64,000 bases of DNA, taken from contig CM031878.1 of assembly GCA_018697195.1 (NCBI GenBank), positions 66,352,537-66,416,536 of the forward strand. Direction: 5' to 3'. Position numbers and translations under genes: made by a program. Shown here one piece after another: positions 11,680 to 24,109 of the stretch. Under the pieces are notes generated by a model. The model saw only the letters and a program-made list of their open reading frames with translations, had not been told where the DNA came from and did no database searches. Every line of letters starts with the position of its first letter. Within the stretch, counting starts at the first letter, position 1. This DNA is from Certhia americana. Its lineage: Eukaryota > Chordata > Aves > Passeriformes > Certhiidae.

Positions 11680-13216
11680 TTTTAAGGTTTGTTAATGTTC
11701 AGTTCCTACCTATTTCTGTCACTGAATGTGAAGTGCTTCTGTCGCTCTCAGTGATATGAAACTAAGCTTTAGACATCTAGTTGAAACTCCATTGACTTAC
11801 TTACCATTGCAGGAATAAAGTCCAGTCTCCCATGATTCCTTCAGTTATATTGACTAAAATTTAAGTTGTTAGATTCCTGCAATCTCACATATCTTTTATT
11901 TTTGTTATGAGCCTGCAGGGTTTTTTTGGCAGTGATTCCTCTTTTAGTGAAATCTGGAAAAGGAGAGAACTTGGCCTGATATTGGCTAAGGGCAATGGAA
12001 AATGCCTTGAGTGCTGCAAACTTCTGAAGCTCTGTACTTAGTTACAATAGGAACCACAAAACAAACCTCCATAGGCTAGGCTTTTAGCTCTGGTTATGAA
12101 TAGATGGTGTAACCACTATAATTAGAGGAGAGCTTGGTAGAGTGAGGGAAATAATATTATGGTGGTGATTTTCCTGCCGTCTCCTTTCATCTACCTTAAT
12201 CTCTGACCATCAGGCAACAGCTGGTAATAATCTTGAATTATGGACTACTCTTAGTCTCTATAGCTGATTAATTGTTTACAGATGTTTTCTGCAAACTTTC
12301 ATATTGTTTGTCCAGAATTATATTTTCATGCTTGCTGCCTTGCCAAGCAGTTGCTGCTACTTAGTAGCTAGTAGACCTCTCCTCACCTCTCTGTCACCTC
12401 TTTAATAGGTCAATTAGCACTGTCAGCAGCTCTGATCAGGAGGCACTTCTCTACAGTCAGTTAACCATCTTCCTTTTTGTATTCTGTGGGGTGAATAATG
12501 GAGTAGCCTTGGGAATGGCTCCATTTGTCATGCCAGAAAGCTGACAGGAACTGAGAGAGAATATTTGACTCCACCTGGTTTAAAGTCCAAACAGTTATTC
12601 CCAGACAGCCACAGCTTTCAGAATGACTTGAACGATTTACATAGAAATTTGATGGTAAACTAATAGAAATGAGGATTAATTTTTATTAATATTTTTGGTA
12701 GTGGATATTTTTGTGTCCAAAAAAATCAGACACCATCTGTAATATTCTTAGGCCTAGAAGAGAGCCTTAGTTTTCCTCTTTTCTGGTGAGTGTTCTTTTA
12801 GATACAACTGAACCAGGCCTTCATATTCAGTTTGAATATAAAGAGCTAAACTAATGAGCATAAATACACTGAAGGATCAATAATAGGATTAGGCTGACTG
12901 GAAAAGTGTTTAGTGCCTTCCATTAAGGCTCTGAAGAGATGTGGGGAAGATTAGCAAACGGCATCCACAGAGTTGCTTTGCTTCATCCACTCACTTTGAG
13001 TCCATTATGAAGTGGTCAGCTCCACTAATGGATATAGAAGGAAAATCATAGAGCACAGGAATGCCAGAATAAAACCTGGAGAAGATACTGCTACTGGAAT
13101 AAAAGTAACTATGTAAATAACAAAAATTACTGGGTTTTTTAAGCTGCATTGTAGCCTTAGGAATTAACAAATATGTCTGGCACTGGTATAATTTCAGGTC
13201 TTTCTTGTTATTTCAG

Positions 13217-13323
13217 GTAGTAAGCTCAACAAATGGAGAACTGAACACAGATGACCCAACTGCAGGCCGTTCAAATGCACCCATCACAGCTCCTGCAGAA
13301 GTAGAAGTGATGGATGAAACAAA
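13217..13323 (+). CDS. CSNK1G3: casein kinase 1 gamma 3, exon: C-terminal linker
   Basis: Codes [20 protein letters not shown] to AEVEVMDET plus two bases of Lys. [29 protein letters not shown] is conserved across the CK1 gamma family; VVSS before it and VMDET at the end fit G3. Acceptor TTATTTCAG. The donor is unusual, AAA|GTATATCC, with T at +5, so it may be weak. If it is not used, the frame continues 30 codons into the intron to a TGA at 13412-13414 and adds a hydrophobic tail (see findings). Confidence 0.95.
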
Positions 13324-15760
13324 GTATATCCTTCTTTTTATATATTCTTTGGATATTTTGTGCATGGCTACTTTGGTATTTTTATCATATAGTTTTTCAG
13401 AAAATATTGTCTGAACTGAATAGCCATTGGTGAGGAGCAAAACTACAGTGCTATACTTAACTTTGTGTTTAAGTTTTGAAATAGTTGAGTTCCTATAGCT
13501 TGTGCTTTTCTAGGCTAAGCCTTCAATTACATATTTTGCTATGCTGATTAGAGAAGTGCATGCATTTTTGACATTTCTACTCAATTTGAAATATTTAAGA
13601 TAGTATTCTGATGACCAAAAGTCATGCATGGAAGATGTAAAATTCTTCCTCTGTGTTGTATTCTGATTCTCTTTTTTCCCTTACTCTCTTTCTGTATAGC
13701 TGCCAGAAAGTGTTGAACATGTGGTGAGTTATACAGCACAGGCAGGCAGAAACAGCCCCAGGAGCTTTTTTCTTGCTATTTGGTTTAAAATTAATTTCAG
13801 AAAACTTAAAAATAAAATTAGAAATTTTAGTTCTTAAGTTACTTAGAAATAACAAAATACATTTTAATTCTGTGAAACAATTAACTATTTTTACAAAAAG
13901 ACACCTTCAGGAGCTGTTCTGCCTGCTTCAAATCCTGCTTGCTTTTAATTTGTGTAGTTTGTGATATACTTTACATCAAACTTTTTAATAAGAAATTTTT
14001 TTATTATTTTCAATTCTGTTTGAAAGGGGAAAGCATTCTTCTCAAATATTGTAGCTAGTGTATTAACATCTAGAAAATAACTCGCATAAATAATAATTGC
14101 TAGCAAATGTTTGAACTTTTCCAGTTATCTCTATAAACAAAGTATTTACCAGAGTATTAGTCTATGACAACTTTCTAACTAACCAATAAAACATAACTTC
14201 AGGGTTCCTTAATGTTACGGTGTAATGAAAGGGAAAAATATTAAGATCTATTGCCATGAGATGGACAACTAATGTTTATATATTTGAGTAGTAAACTTAG
14301 ACTTGCAAAACAGTACAGAAATATATTCTTGATAGCTAAAGGTGGTATGAATTCCAATATGTTTTATTTTATAATTGTGCTTGAAATAGGATTTTACAAG
14401 GGTCTATATCTAGTTTGCCATGAAATAGAGGCACACTGCACACATTAGCAGCAGAGCAATTCAGTAGCAGCAATTTTTCTAGGACCCATTTTCCTGACTT
14501 TAGGGAAAAGGGAAGTTTCTCAAAGTGCAGGTTTTTTTGAAGCAATTTTTCAGCAGGCTCTGGTTTTGGTAGGTAAACTGTATTTGTATGTGTAATTAAT
14601 AATTTTGAATGTAGGTGTCTGTAGGGCCACATTTTTGGACTGGCTTTCTGTGAGCACTGAGAATTAAATTCTTTAGTGCCATCTTTGTGGAGTATGGTAT
14701 TATTTTACTGTCAAGAATACAGTTCTCTTATATATATATATTTGAAACAAAAAAAATGCAAAGGGGCAAGGAGATTGATAGGTTGCCCATAGATAAATTC
14801 CCTGTCCCCTCTCTTCAAATAAGCACAGTGATAATCTTCCTTGTGCTCAGCTCATGTACACACAGAGAAAGAGTAAATTTCTTGCATTTTTAGTAGTGCT
14901 TAGCACAATTAAACCCATTTTTAGTTCCCTACTTTACTTAGTTACTTACAGAAATTTAAGAGAATTCTTAGGAGCCAAGATGTTCAGCTGCTTGAGAAGT
15001 GTAGAAATTCACTTTTTCTGATATGAATGCATAATGGATAAATATGCTATCCTTGACTTTTTTGGCCTGCTCTTAACTGATTTTGTTACAGACAAAATAA
15101 CTAGTCTCAGTATCCTACTCTTTAGACTGATTTTCTTTTTTTTTTTTTTTTTTTTTGGAGCATGTAACATTCAAATTAGTGTTTCAACACTATCTGTTTA
15201 AGATGAAGTTTCCTCAGTGACTAGAGGTTTTTTGGGGGGTAGTTTTTTTTTTTTCAAGTTGGTTTATATTAACATACATGCACGCCCACTCACCCTCACC
15301 CCTCCTCTAGCTTTGCTATCAAAACATCAATGCATAGGAACGCATGTTTTTTCAGAAAGAGCACTTTAGAAGATTTAGATAATTTTACACTTTAACATGG
15401 TAATTACAAGCCTAATATCAAAAGAGGTTGTTGAACATTTAAACATTTGTTCATAGATTTTAGACTGCAGAATACGTTAACAGTATGGGATTACTAGTAT
15501 CCTTCATTTAGGGAGACATTGTTTTCTCAGGACTCTCACTTTGTGCCTCTTCCATGATCTTTTCTCCACCTAAAAGTATGAACAGAACTAATCTGTCTTG
15601 CTCATATCTTCTGTTTGCTTTTCTTCTATTTCCTCATACTCTGAGAAGACAAACTTGAATCTTACATAGAAATGCTTAATTCTTTGTTGTAGATGTTTTC
15701 TTTGTTTTAGGAACATAGCATGACTGTATCTTCATTTAAAAGTTGTAAAAAGGGTGCCCC

Positions 15761-15784
15761 TCATGTGGGATTGCCCCCACATGA
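15761..15784. repeat. short inverted repeat, 9-bp arms
   Basis: TCATGTGGG (15761-15769) and CCCACATGA (15776-15784) around a 6-base loop, preceded by GTGCCCC. No function assigned. Confidence 0.7.
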
Positions 15785-17909
15785 TTGTATGATTTTAACT
15801 GTGAACACAAATGTAGTTTAGCTGAATATTAGAACTTCTGCTATCATTTCAGTGAAATACTTTAAATCAGAAAGGATAAGTTTGGGGTTTTTTTCTTCAG
15901 TAAGGATTTTATTGTTTTGGGATATTTAACCAAACATTCCATTATTTGATAAATATTTATGTACACATGCAGTATATATTCTAAATCTTATGCTGTGTCA
16001 TTTTCATGATGGTTGTGCAACTAGCACGACTTAACAGTGGGTGTTGTGTTTTGAGAATTTTGGTGGGTTTGTTTTTTTACTTGTGAGTGTTGGGGGAGGA
16101 GGTCGTTGTTGGTTTGTTTATTTTTATAGTTTGGGGTTTTTTAGCAAAGTTGCTTTCTGCACTATTTCAGTAAGTTACTTACTGAAGTTGTGAAGCAAAG
16201 AGAAAACTGACCTGGTCACTGTGCTGCCTTGACACTTAGGGATCTACAGATCTATCTATAATCTTCTACAGATGCTCTTTCATTTATCACTGAGCCATTA
16301 ACCTGTCTTTACTGTTTGCTTGCCATCAGAAAAGTTTTGGGTAACCAAAAGCCTCTTCTGTGGGAAGGCAGAGCAGGGCACACAGGAAGAGATTGTATTA
16401 TATCTGTCTTTTTTGCATCTTGCATCTTTTTTGTCACTTTAAACACTTGTTGCTAATGCTGCAGTAAAGTGCCTGCCACATGCTTGATGGCAGATCTAAA
16501 AACAAATGACAAATGAAGTTGCTTTAGAATTTTGGCCCAAGGTACTGTTCCAATGGAAGGAAGGGTATTTAACAGGAAAATGATAATGTCTTAAGAAGGA
16601 CAAGAAGTGTTCGAAACCATAATGCTGAGATTGCTACCTCAGATAATACCTCCAACGTCACTTTATAGTATAGGAAACGTGCAGTGGTTTTTGCATTTCA
16701 TAGGTTGCTATTATACTGCCTACTCTAGAAATGTTACATAAACTACAGATAAAAGTTAGCAGTCATAAAATGCTTTATTAAAAAAAAGAAAATCCTTTCC
16801 TAGAAGAAGAATTTTTTAAAACTTACCTCTGCTGTATTTTTCAGGCATATTGAATAGTATGATAAATTTTTTGGTTTAATAGTCCTTAATAAAGCACCTA
16901 TAAATATGCCTCTAAGCAATGTAATATTTGTATTATGTGTAAGTGACAATAACACCCTCTAGCGACAGTATGACTAAGAACAAGTCTACAGTCTACATTT
17001 CTGTTATGAATTATTTTCATTGAGAGATTATGCACTATGAACCTCTAACTCAGGTTATGTTTCCTTCATAAAATTAATTGTCATAATCTGTCATAATCCC
17101 ATGTAAAAGTGCATATATTTTAAAATTACATGTATTTGGCCTTGGAAGCCAATTTGAAGTCTAGCACTTCCAGATTAAAAAATACACAGTGTTTCAGTGT
17201 ACTTCAGTCCAGATTTCCACAACAGTCCTGTGGTTTACAATTCATCATGGAATTTTCATTCCTTTTCAGCATTTAGTAATTTCTCCTTGAGTTGAAATAC
17301 AGTTGAATAGTTTTTATAATTAAAAAAAAAAAACCAAAAAAACCCAAAAGAACTGTTAATAGAAATTCTACTCATTATAATAGTATTATGTGAACTCCAG
17401 AAGACCAGAGGATTAAAAACCAGTGCTTTATTGCTGGTCAAAAATAGAACTCTTGAATTCACTATTATATAGTGCCCTTTTCTCTGGTTGACAGAGAAAT
17501 AGCAAACTAAATTGGCAGAAGGAATGAAAAATAGTATAAGATTTTAAGCAAGGATAAGTTAAAATTTTCTAATAAGGAAAGCAAGAAAAGCTAAAATGTC
17601 CTTGAATTGCAAAGAGGGTCCAAGTAGTTCTAAACACTTAAGAAGTCTCATCTACTTGGGTTGTGATCCATATAAGCAAAATTTATTTTAAGAGTGAAGA
17701 GTTAAAATTCTAGATAGCTGTTCTAGAGTATAAATTAACTGTCTGCTTTACTTCCATCTTTCTACATTTACTTATGTAAACTGGGTTCTGTATATGCTAA
17801 CGTTATAAATCAAGACAGAATTTTTCTGTGGGGTCTCCCTAAGGCATGCTAATCTCAAGCAAGTATAAAAGTGATTTACCATCACAGTTGACGGTTTCCT
17901 CATCTACAG

Positions 17910-17955
17910 GATCATAGGATAATTCATGTTGAAAGGGAGGAGCACTGCTTTGATA
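17910..17955 (-). mobile_element. short CR1 3'-end remnant
   Basis: GATCATAGGATAATTCATG followed by TTGAAAGGGAGGAGC resembles the reverse complement of a CR1 3' tail. It is short and diverged, so weak. Confidence 0.4.
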
Positions 17956-19675
17956 CATGGCATACACGTATATAAAATACTTGGAGTGAAAAAAGAATTA
18001 AACTAGATTGGAGTTCATACATCTACAGGTAAATTCAAAGCTTAAGTGATAATATTAGTGGTTATAGGCAGATGCTAGAAAAGGGTTAGTAGTTAGGGGC
18101 AATTTCAGTTACAGTCAGTGACTACTACCCTTCAAAACCAATTATATATCTTCCTTAGGAAGTACTTTAAATTTAGTAGATACAGTGTGATATTTCTGCT
18201 AGCTGTAACAATACGAATCTATGTAGTTTCCCCCACTGAATTTTAATTTTGGGCTTCCTCTTCATCAATAACCAATGTTTTTTTCTACTGAAAGTTATGT
18301 AACTCTCAGAGCAGTTCTGGCCTGCCTCTGCCCACTGCTACTTTTTCAGTGACTGAGCGACAGGGTGCCTTGGATATTTTGAGAAGGTAACTTCTGTCTC
18401 CCCTTACTTTGGATGTTGTTCTCATCCCCCGTAGAACCTGATTTTTAGACCCTTATTCTCCCTGATTTTTAGATGCTTTCCCCATTTCCCATATTCCAAA
18501 CTAAATCATTCAGATTCCTTTTGAATTTTAGTGATATAAAATGCTTGGTGAACTTAAGGATTTACTAATCAAGGCTATTGATGCAGTGTGTTTATATTTT
18601 CACTACTGCTGTACTTCATAGTTTAAGACTATACAGTGTATAGTGCTGCAAGTGAGAATTCAATAAACAAACCATAGAACTCTGTGGGGCAAGCTCTGTT
18701 GGAGTAGATAGCTTGCATGTTCAGTTTTGATCACACTTATTGTGAACACTTAAGTGTGAAGCTTTATTTTTAAAGGTGGTGTTCAGGACCTGGGAGTTGC
18801 TTGAAATAAGCCTTACAGTACAATGTAAATGATTTTTCTTTGTGTGTGTGTGTTATTCATTGCTTTCCTCTTCAGTTTATTTTCAAAAGAACTTTCTGGA
18901 CTTCTTCAGTCCTTCTGTATATTATCTATATCTAACTCCCTCCAACTCTTTTTGATTTTGTAGTTCTTTCAGGTACTTTTAGATTGTCTCTGTTTGCCAA
19001 GTGAAATTCACAGCATTCGTCAGTTTTAGTTTCATTCAGGCAGTAAAGCAGAAGAGAGAATATAAGTCTTCTTTATATTTAAGCTGTGATTTTTCAATGT
19101 AGTAGTATTATCACAGCACTGGATCAGAACATTAATTACATTGTTCATTAACATATTCTTCTAAAATATCTTGTGGAATAGCCTTGGAAAAAGTTTTTCC
19201 AAGTTCTGTTTGGCAAAGGAAGCTTGAATTGTTTTCTTGTTTTAGCAACAATAGTGTTTTAAGTTCACAGTTTAGGTGACACAGTCATAAGCACAAGCTT
19301 CTATTTGGCATACTGCCTGTTAATATGAAGGAGAACTCAGGTAATGGAATGGAATATTCTTTAGTCTTATAAATGCATTTTTAAGTCAGCTTATAATACC
19401 TGTGATTTTGATACTCTCATCAATACATAATAGCTACTTGAATTACAGCTTTTTTAGTTTGATACTTTTTTTTCCCCAAAAGAAGGGGAAATGTGTAAAA
19501 AAATATCTCTACTTCAGTTTCTTTCTCTAATAAATCAATTGCCTGCAGTAGAGCTTAATGTGTTCCTTGTGGTGCTGGCTATTCCTGAGCTACATACTTA
19601 AAATGAGACATACAGTAAATAGTTTAGTTTTGTGGTTTCTTTTTATATCATATGTAATTTATGTCATACTTGCAG

Positions 19676-19730
19676 GTGCTGCTGCTTATTCAAGCGGAGG
19701 AAAAGGAAAACCATCCAGCGCCACAAATGA
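19676..19730 (+). CDS. CSNK1G3: casein kinase 1 gamma 3, terminal coding exon with palmitoylation tail
   Basis: Completes the split Lys, then reads CCCLFKRRKRKTIQRHK and stops (TGA 19728-19730). The three Cys followed by a basic stretch form the CK1 gamma C-terminal tail. In this family the Cys cluster is known to be palmitoylated and to hold the kinase at the plasma membrane; that chemistry is family knowledge and only the residues are seen here. KTIQRHK at the end agrees with G3. Acceptor TACTTGCAG. Together the seven exons give about 224 residues, roughly the C-terminal half of a ~447-residue protein. Confidence 0.96.
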
Positions 19731-20189
19731 CTAGAACCAAACAGAGCATGGGAAAATGCTTATTTCTTCAGCTGTTGTCTTGTGACCTTAAAAAAAATCC
19801 AACAACAAAACCCAACGCAAAAACCTCCATAATAAATACGTTTTCTGAGGACTCCCTGAGAAATGGTATCATGCCTCTGTGCTTTGATTTGGCTCTTCAG
19901 CATCCATCTTCTGTTTCTTTAATTCATCTGTACTGAAAGCTTTAAGATATTATCAAATAGAAGTGCTTCTTTGACCATCAACATATGGACCAATGAAATG
20001 ATAGAAAATGAAAAGTATCTTGAGCAAAACTGAACTTGAGAAGTATTTCTTCTTTCCTAAGAAGTAGTAGCAGTGTCTTAGATGAAGACGGATGTCATAA
20101 ATCAGTTACTTGAGTTTGTAGCAGTGTATCTAAACTAGCTTTCTTCAAATGTGGAAGAAAAATACAGGTACACAACCATATTGTGAAAT

Positions 20190-20195
20190 AATAAA
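20190..20195 (+). terminator. CSNK1G3: proximal poly-A signal AATAAA
   Basis: AATAAA about 460 bp after the stop, followed by a T-rich region. Use would give a short 3' UTR. Confidence 0.5.
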
Positions 20196-21633
20196 ATCAT
20201 AAGATTTATTTTGACATTTGCATTGTTCTTCTTCTTTTGCCTCAGTATTACTGGCTAGTCAAATTGTTATTCTAGTCAAATTGTTACTGTCTAGAGATAC
20301 TGGGGATGCTGGTTTAATTGTTGACAGTTGTCAAAATGCTGGTGCTACTAACAGAAAGTATTTTCAATCTCCTCTCAGTTTGAAAACCTGCTTTTATTTT
20401 GCCTATAATGAAAATGGCAGTACAGTAGAAATTATAAGAGTGTCTGTGCAAAGAACACAAATGTTTATATAATTTAAGCTGTACATCTGGTAATGTAAAC
20501 GAGATCAAATTACCTTCAAAAGAGTTCTACAGAGTAAATATTGAATCTGGTTAAAGCAGAATAAGTATTAAATCCTGTATGTTGATGATTGAAAGCATCT
20601 TTAACTTGAAAATATGGATGTGCCATGTAAAGTTAGGGGTGTATTATTTTGATCTTTAATTTAGAAAACAAGTGCAATGGAAGTGAACTAGACTTCTGCC
20701 TTCACTCTATACTAGCCCAGAGCACCCCAAGTTTCCTGTCTTTTTAGTCCTGGAATTTTCTTGTCTTGCAGTATAAGGTCACTAGCATCATAGCAAGGAT
20801 GTGTCAGATGCTTCTCTACAGTCTGATGAAGGGCTTGCAATATGAAAAAGCCAACAGTTCTATAGACAAGACAGCCCATTTTAAATTTTCTTCTTCAGAA
20901 AATACATACTTCTTTTAAAGCCATAATGACAGAGTTGTGGTTTTGTCGTATTTTACTGCCAGTTATTGAAGAAGGGCCGTGGAAGATGGAAGTGACTAGA
21001 CAGATTTATTGACCAAAACACAGATTATCTCTGTTTCTTTAGAATTCTTCTAGAGCTAGTTTTTTCTGTCTAGAAATGTCTTTTGGCATACTTATTTATT
21101 TTCAATCTGTTTTGTGGTAGCATTTAAAATGTATATAAAAGCAAAGGTACAACTTTGAATTAATTGCATTTACAAGGATTTAAATTTTATTTTGTAATTT
21201 ATTTTTCATTAAGAGCCAAATGTGTATTTTATTGTTTGGATTATGTGCTTATATGTATACTTTGATCTTTGTCATTATTACTCTTCATGGTCTTAAGTTT
21301 TTGTTCTAGAAAACCTGAACTTGGCCTACAAAAACTCACTGTGTAACGGGTCGTAAGTTTCCACTCCACCAGAGTATGTTACTAATTGTTTCAGAGTCAT
21401 GAAGATTACTTCTTTGTTTTTGTTTGAGCTGAGAGGTAGGTCACTTGACCATTCTCTTATGAAAACACGTCCTCCTTTGTAGTACTTGACCAAATCTGTT
21501 GCTTGTACATGTGATATTTCTCACACACCTGATGAGTTTTATTCTTGGAGGTTTTTGATCTCTACAGTGTTTGTATGGTTTGAACTCCATAACAAGACAG
21601 TGAGAATATTATGGACTTAAAATGGTTGAATAT

Positions 21634-21639
21634 AATAAA
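21634..21639 (+). terminator. CSNK1G3: distal poly-A signal AATAAA
   Basis: AATAAA in TATAATAAAGCTG with T-rich sequence close downstream. This is my preferred end for the long transcript. Confidence 0.55.
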
Positions 21640-22195
21640 GCTGTTTATTTGCTGAAATGACTAGCAAGGCACTTGCTTTTCAGCAATTTTTTTAAGTGCT
21701 TGATTTTAATGCCGAAGAAGGCTTTCTTCTAGCAAAGCAGTCGGCACTAATGTAGGTATGTCAATATGATTTGCATTTATATACTTCTTCCTGTCTACAG
21801 TAATGAAGTAAACAATGGCTGGATATCTAGAACTGACATACATCTCTGTGTAAATGTAAGTAAAAAAATAAAGATAGTTTTTTAAAATTTGCCTTTTTCC
21901 CCCCTTTCCTACAGTCTTAGATGAAATAATGTTTTAGGATGTGCTGAACAAATTTAATCTCTTTGGAGGGCAAGGAATTTGAAAGCATGATTCTCATAAT
22001 GCTATCTTGACTCACAGTTGTGTTTGCTTACTTACCAGATGTTACTGTTATGTGCTTTAATAGACGTGATAACAGCAATGTAGTGAGGAGACCTCAATAC
22101 ACAGATTTGAAATCTACTCATGTATTAAAATTTATGCTGTCCATGCCACCTAAAAAACAACGTGAAGAGGTCTAGGAAATGTATGAAAAGATCAT

Positions 22196-23042
22196 GTTTT
22201 GGGTTAGAGGAGGCCCTGAAGTAACATCTAGTCCAAACACAAAACACCGCTACCCCCTCCTAATGTGAATGTGGAAATGTTTTCACTGGATCAGGTTGCT
22301 CAAGGCCCCATCCAGCCTGCCTTAGAGTGTTTCCAGGGATTGGAGATTGTTTCCAGGGATTTCCACAACTTCAGGCAACTTGCTCCAGCTGCCTATCTCA
22401 CCAGACCCATGGAAAAAAGGTCTTCCTTACATCCAGTCTAAATCTACTCTCTTCCAGTTTAATTTCTTGTTCTGTCACAGCCTTGGTAAAAAGTTTCCAG
22501 GTTTTATGCTGCAAGTATTGAAAGCCCATAATAGGTATTGGCAGAATCATTGTTTCTCCAGGCTGAAAATCTCCAATGCTCAGCATTTCCTCATAGGAGG
22601 GGTGTTCTCATCCTCTTGTGATTTTTGTTGCCTTCTCTGGATCTTCTCTAAAAGGTTGCAAGTGTTTCTCATGGTGTGGACCCCAGAGATGGACATAGCA
22701 CTGCAGTGGGATCTCACCAGGGCAGAGCAGAGAGGCAGAATCCTCTCCCTGGCCCTGCTGCTCATGGTGCTTTGGATGCAGTCCAGGACACCACTGGCTT
22801 TCTGGGCTGAGTGCACATTGCTGTGTCATGTCTAACTTTTCATTCATCCATATCCCCAAGTCCTTCTTTGGTTACAAACCCTTCATCCACCAGTCTGTAC
22901 TTTGAGTGGGTGTTGCCCTGTGCCAAGTGCACGATGTTGAACTTGTCCTTGCTGTCCTTCAGAAAGTTTGCATGAGTGCACTCTAGAAGCTTGTCACGGT
23001 CCTGAAGTACATAGAAGGTAGCTTTTGATAAAGGTCCATTCA
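22196..23042 (-). mobile_element. CR1 LINE fragment, antisense
   Basis: Contains standard antisense CR1 wording: GGTTGCTCAAGGCCCCATCC, CTTCCTTACATCCAGTCTAA, CTCACCAGGGCAGAGCAGAG, GATGCAGTCCAGGACACC. The extreme 3' tail is missing or diverged. A short duplication inside it (TGTTTCCAGGGATT, twice near 22328-22360) is local. Open frames on both strands within it are not genes. Confidence 0.85.
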
Positions 23043-23224
23043 TAGGTCTGTTGTTTGCAACTAAAGATAGTCTGATAAGTGAAGATTGGTGTCTCTCTTG
23101 GTCAAAGTTGATTATGAAGATGTCAAGTTTATGAGACCATGAGGCACTTTGTGAGTTTATGAGGCACTATGAGAAAAAAATGTCAGCAGAGATACTACTC
23201 AGGATTATAGAAAAGTGAGCTTTT

Positions 23225-23430
23225 GGTTTACGAGGGTGTTTGGCTCCAGGCACCCCAGTGAAAAGAAAGGCTGCTGGGTGATGTGGTGGTTGGAGGCTGT
23301 CTTGGGCACAGAGATCACAAAATGATAGAGCTTTTGGTTATCAGAGAAATGAGGAGGCAGATCAGCAGAACTGCCACCTTGGACTTCTGGAGAATAGACT
23401 GGCCTTTCAGCTTTATATCAGAGCAGACTT
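23225..23430 (+). mobile_element. CR1 ORF2 fragment (between endonuclease and RT)
   Basis: The plus frame reads VVGGCLGHRDHKMIELLVI, then RRQISRTATLDFWR, a recognisable piece of CR1 ORF2. It stops abruptly where the solo LTR starts at 23431. It may be the 5' part of the CR1 that resumes after the LTR, although much of ORF2 would then be missing. Confidence 0.7.
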
Positions 23431-24040
23431 TGTATGGTATAGAATATGCCTTTAGCCAGTTCAGGTCAGTTGTCCTGTTCATGTCCCCTCCCCAGGTTTC
23501 CCCAGCCCTGTCGGTGGTAGGGGCGCAGAATCAGAACCAGTACTGATGCCAGGCCAGGGTTGCTCAGAGGTAGCCAAAGCAGCACTCTGTTATGGTTGAT
23601 AAAAGTTTTGACCTAAAGCTGTGGGAAAAATCTCAGTAGTTAGGGTGAGCAGCAGGGTGCTCCCTGGGAGTTGAATATGTTGATAAGCCTGCACATATAA
23701 GGTTGTGTTTTGAACATGTTCCCCATTCTTTACCTGGTTGGTTGTATTTTACTGCATTAATTTACATATTCCTAATCTTCATTTCCCATTGGAGCCCTTC
23801 CCTCAGGATCTGCCCCCAACCTACCTTATGTAAGTTACTGTTACACCCTGTTCCTTGCCTTTTGTGGTGCACCCCATACTGTGTTTGCGATCTCTCTGTT
23901 TTGTTGTTTTGCTCATTAAAGTGCCTTTGTTTTTTGGGTGACCCAGTCGTGCCTGTCTCTCATTTTATTTCACCGCCTCTGGACTTTGTCCCTGAATTCC
24001 CAAAGTAACTCCCAGCAAAATTCAGGCCTGGGCTGCTACA
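23431..24040 (+). mobile_element. solo LTR, 610 bp, with target-site duplication
   Basis: Starts TGTATGGTATAGAATATGCC and ends GGCTGCTACA. Flanks are GACTT (left) and CACTT (right), a 5-bp duplication with one mismatch. Sense order is intact: TATAAG at 23696-23701, ATTAAA at 23915-23920, then a GT-rich stretch and the CA end. The first ~100 bp resembles the 5' part of a widespread avian ERVL-type LTR. No internal region is attached, so it is a solo LTR made by LTR-LTR recombination. Confidence 0.75.
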
Positions 24041-24109
24041 CACTTCATTGGTCACTGACACACACAGCAGAGCAAGGTGAGGGCTGCTGTGGGGAAAAGA
24101 ACCCATCCC

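Larger units (their letters stand above)
5501..13216 (+). other. CSNK1G3: CSNK1G3 intron, 7.7 kb
   Basis: GTATTT to TTATTTCAG. Mostly AT-rich unique sequence. It contains a perfect hairpin at 8937-8967, a repeat-like GC-richer block at about 9727-10200 and a probable minus LTR at about 11181-11679. Poly-T runs lie near 7305 and 11018. No additional exon could be recognised. Confidence 0.8.
13324..19675 (+). other. CSNK1G3: CSNK1G3 last intron, 6.35 kb
   Basis: GTATAT to ACTTGCAG. AT-rich unique sequence with T runs (15139-15156), a 9-bp-stem hairpin (15761-15784), a G/T-rich tract (16038-16145), an A/C-rich tract (17321-17350) and a short CR1-like remnant at 17910-17955. An AATAAA at 13811-13816 lies about 400 bp after the retained-intron stop. 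Confidence 0.8.
19731..21655 (+). other. CSNK1G3: CSNK1G3 3' untranslated region (inferred extent)
   Basis: AT-rich sequence after the stop with no splice or repeat features. The end is inferred from poly-A signals at 20190 (proximal) and 21634 (distal). A further AATAAA at 21867-21872 followed by a T-rich stretch could extend it. No coding potential is credible; the open frames at 19661-19936 and 20218-20472 are chance. Confidence 0.6.

Noticed and set aside
13324..19675. Possible minor-spliceosome (U12) intron, since ATATCCTT lies two bases into the donor
   Set aside because: Splicing at ATATCCTT would need the next exon to start at GCTGCTGC after an intron ending in AC. The sequence there is TTGCAG|GTGCTGC, and only the GT-AG reading keeps the Lys codon and the known tail.
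22327..23043. Open frames on both strands, up to 162 codons
   Set aside because: Inside an antisense CR1; the translation has no domain.
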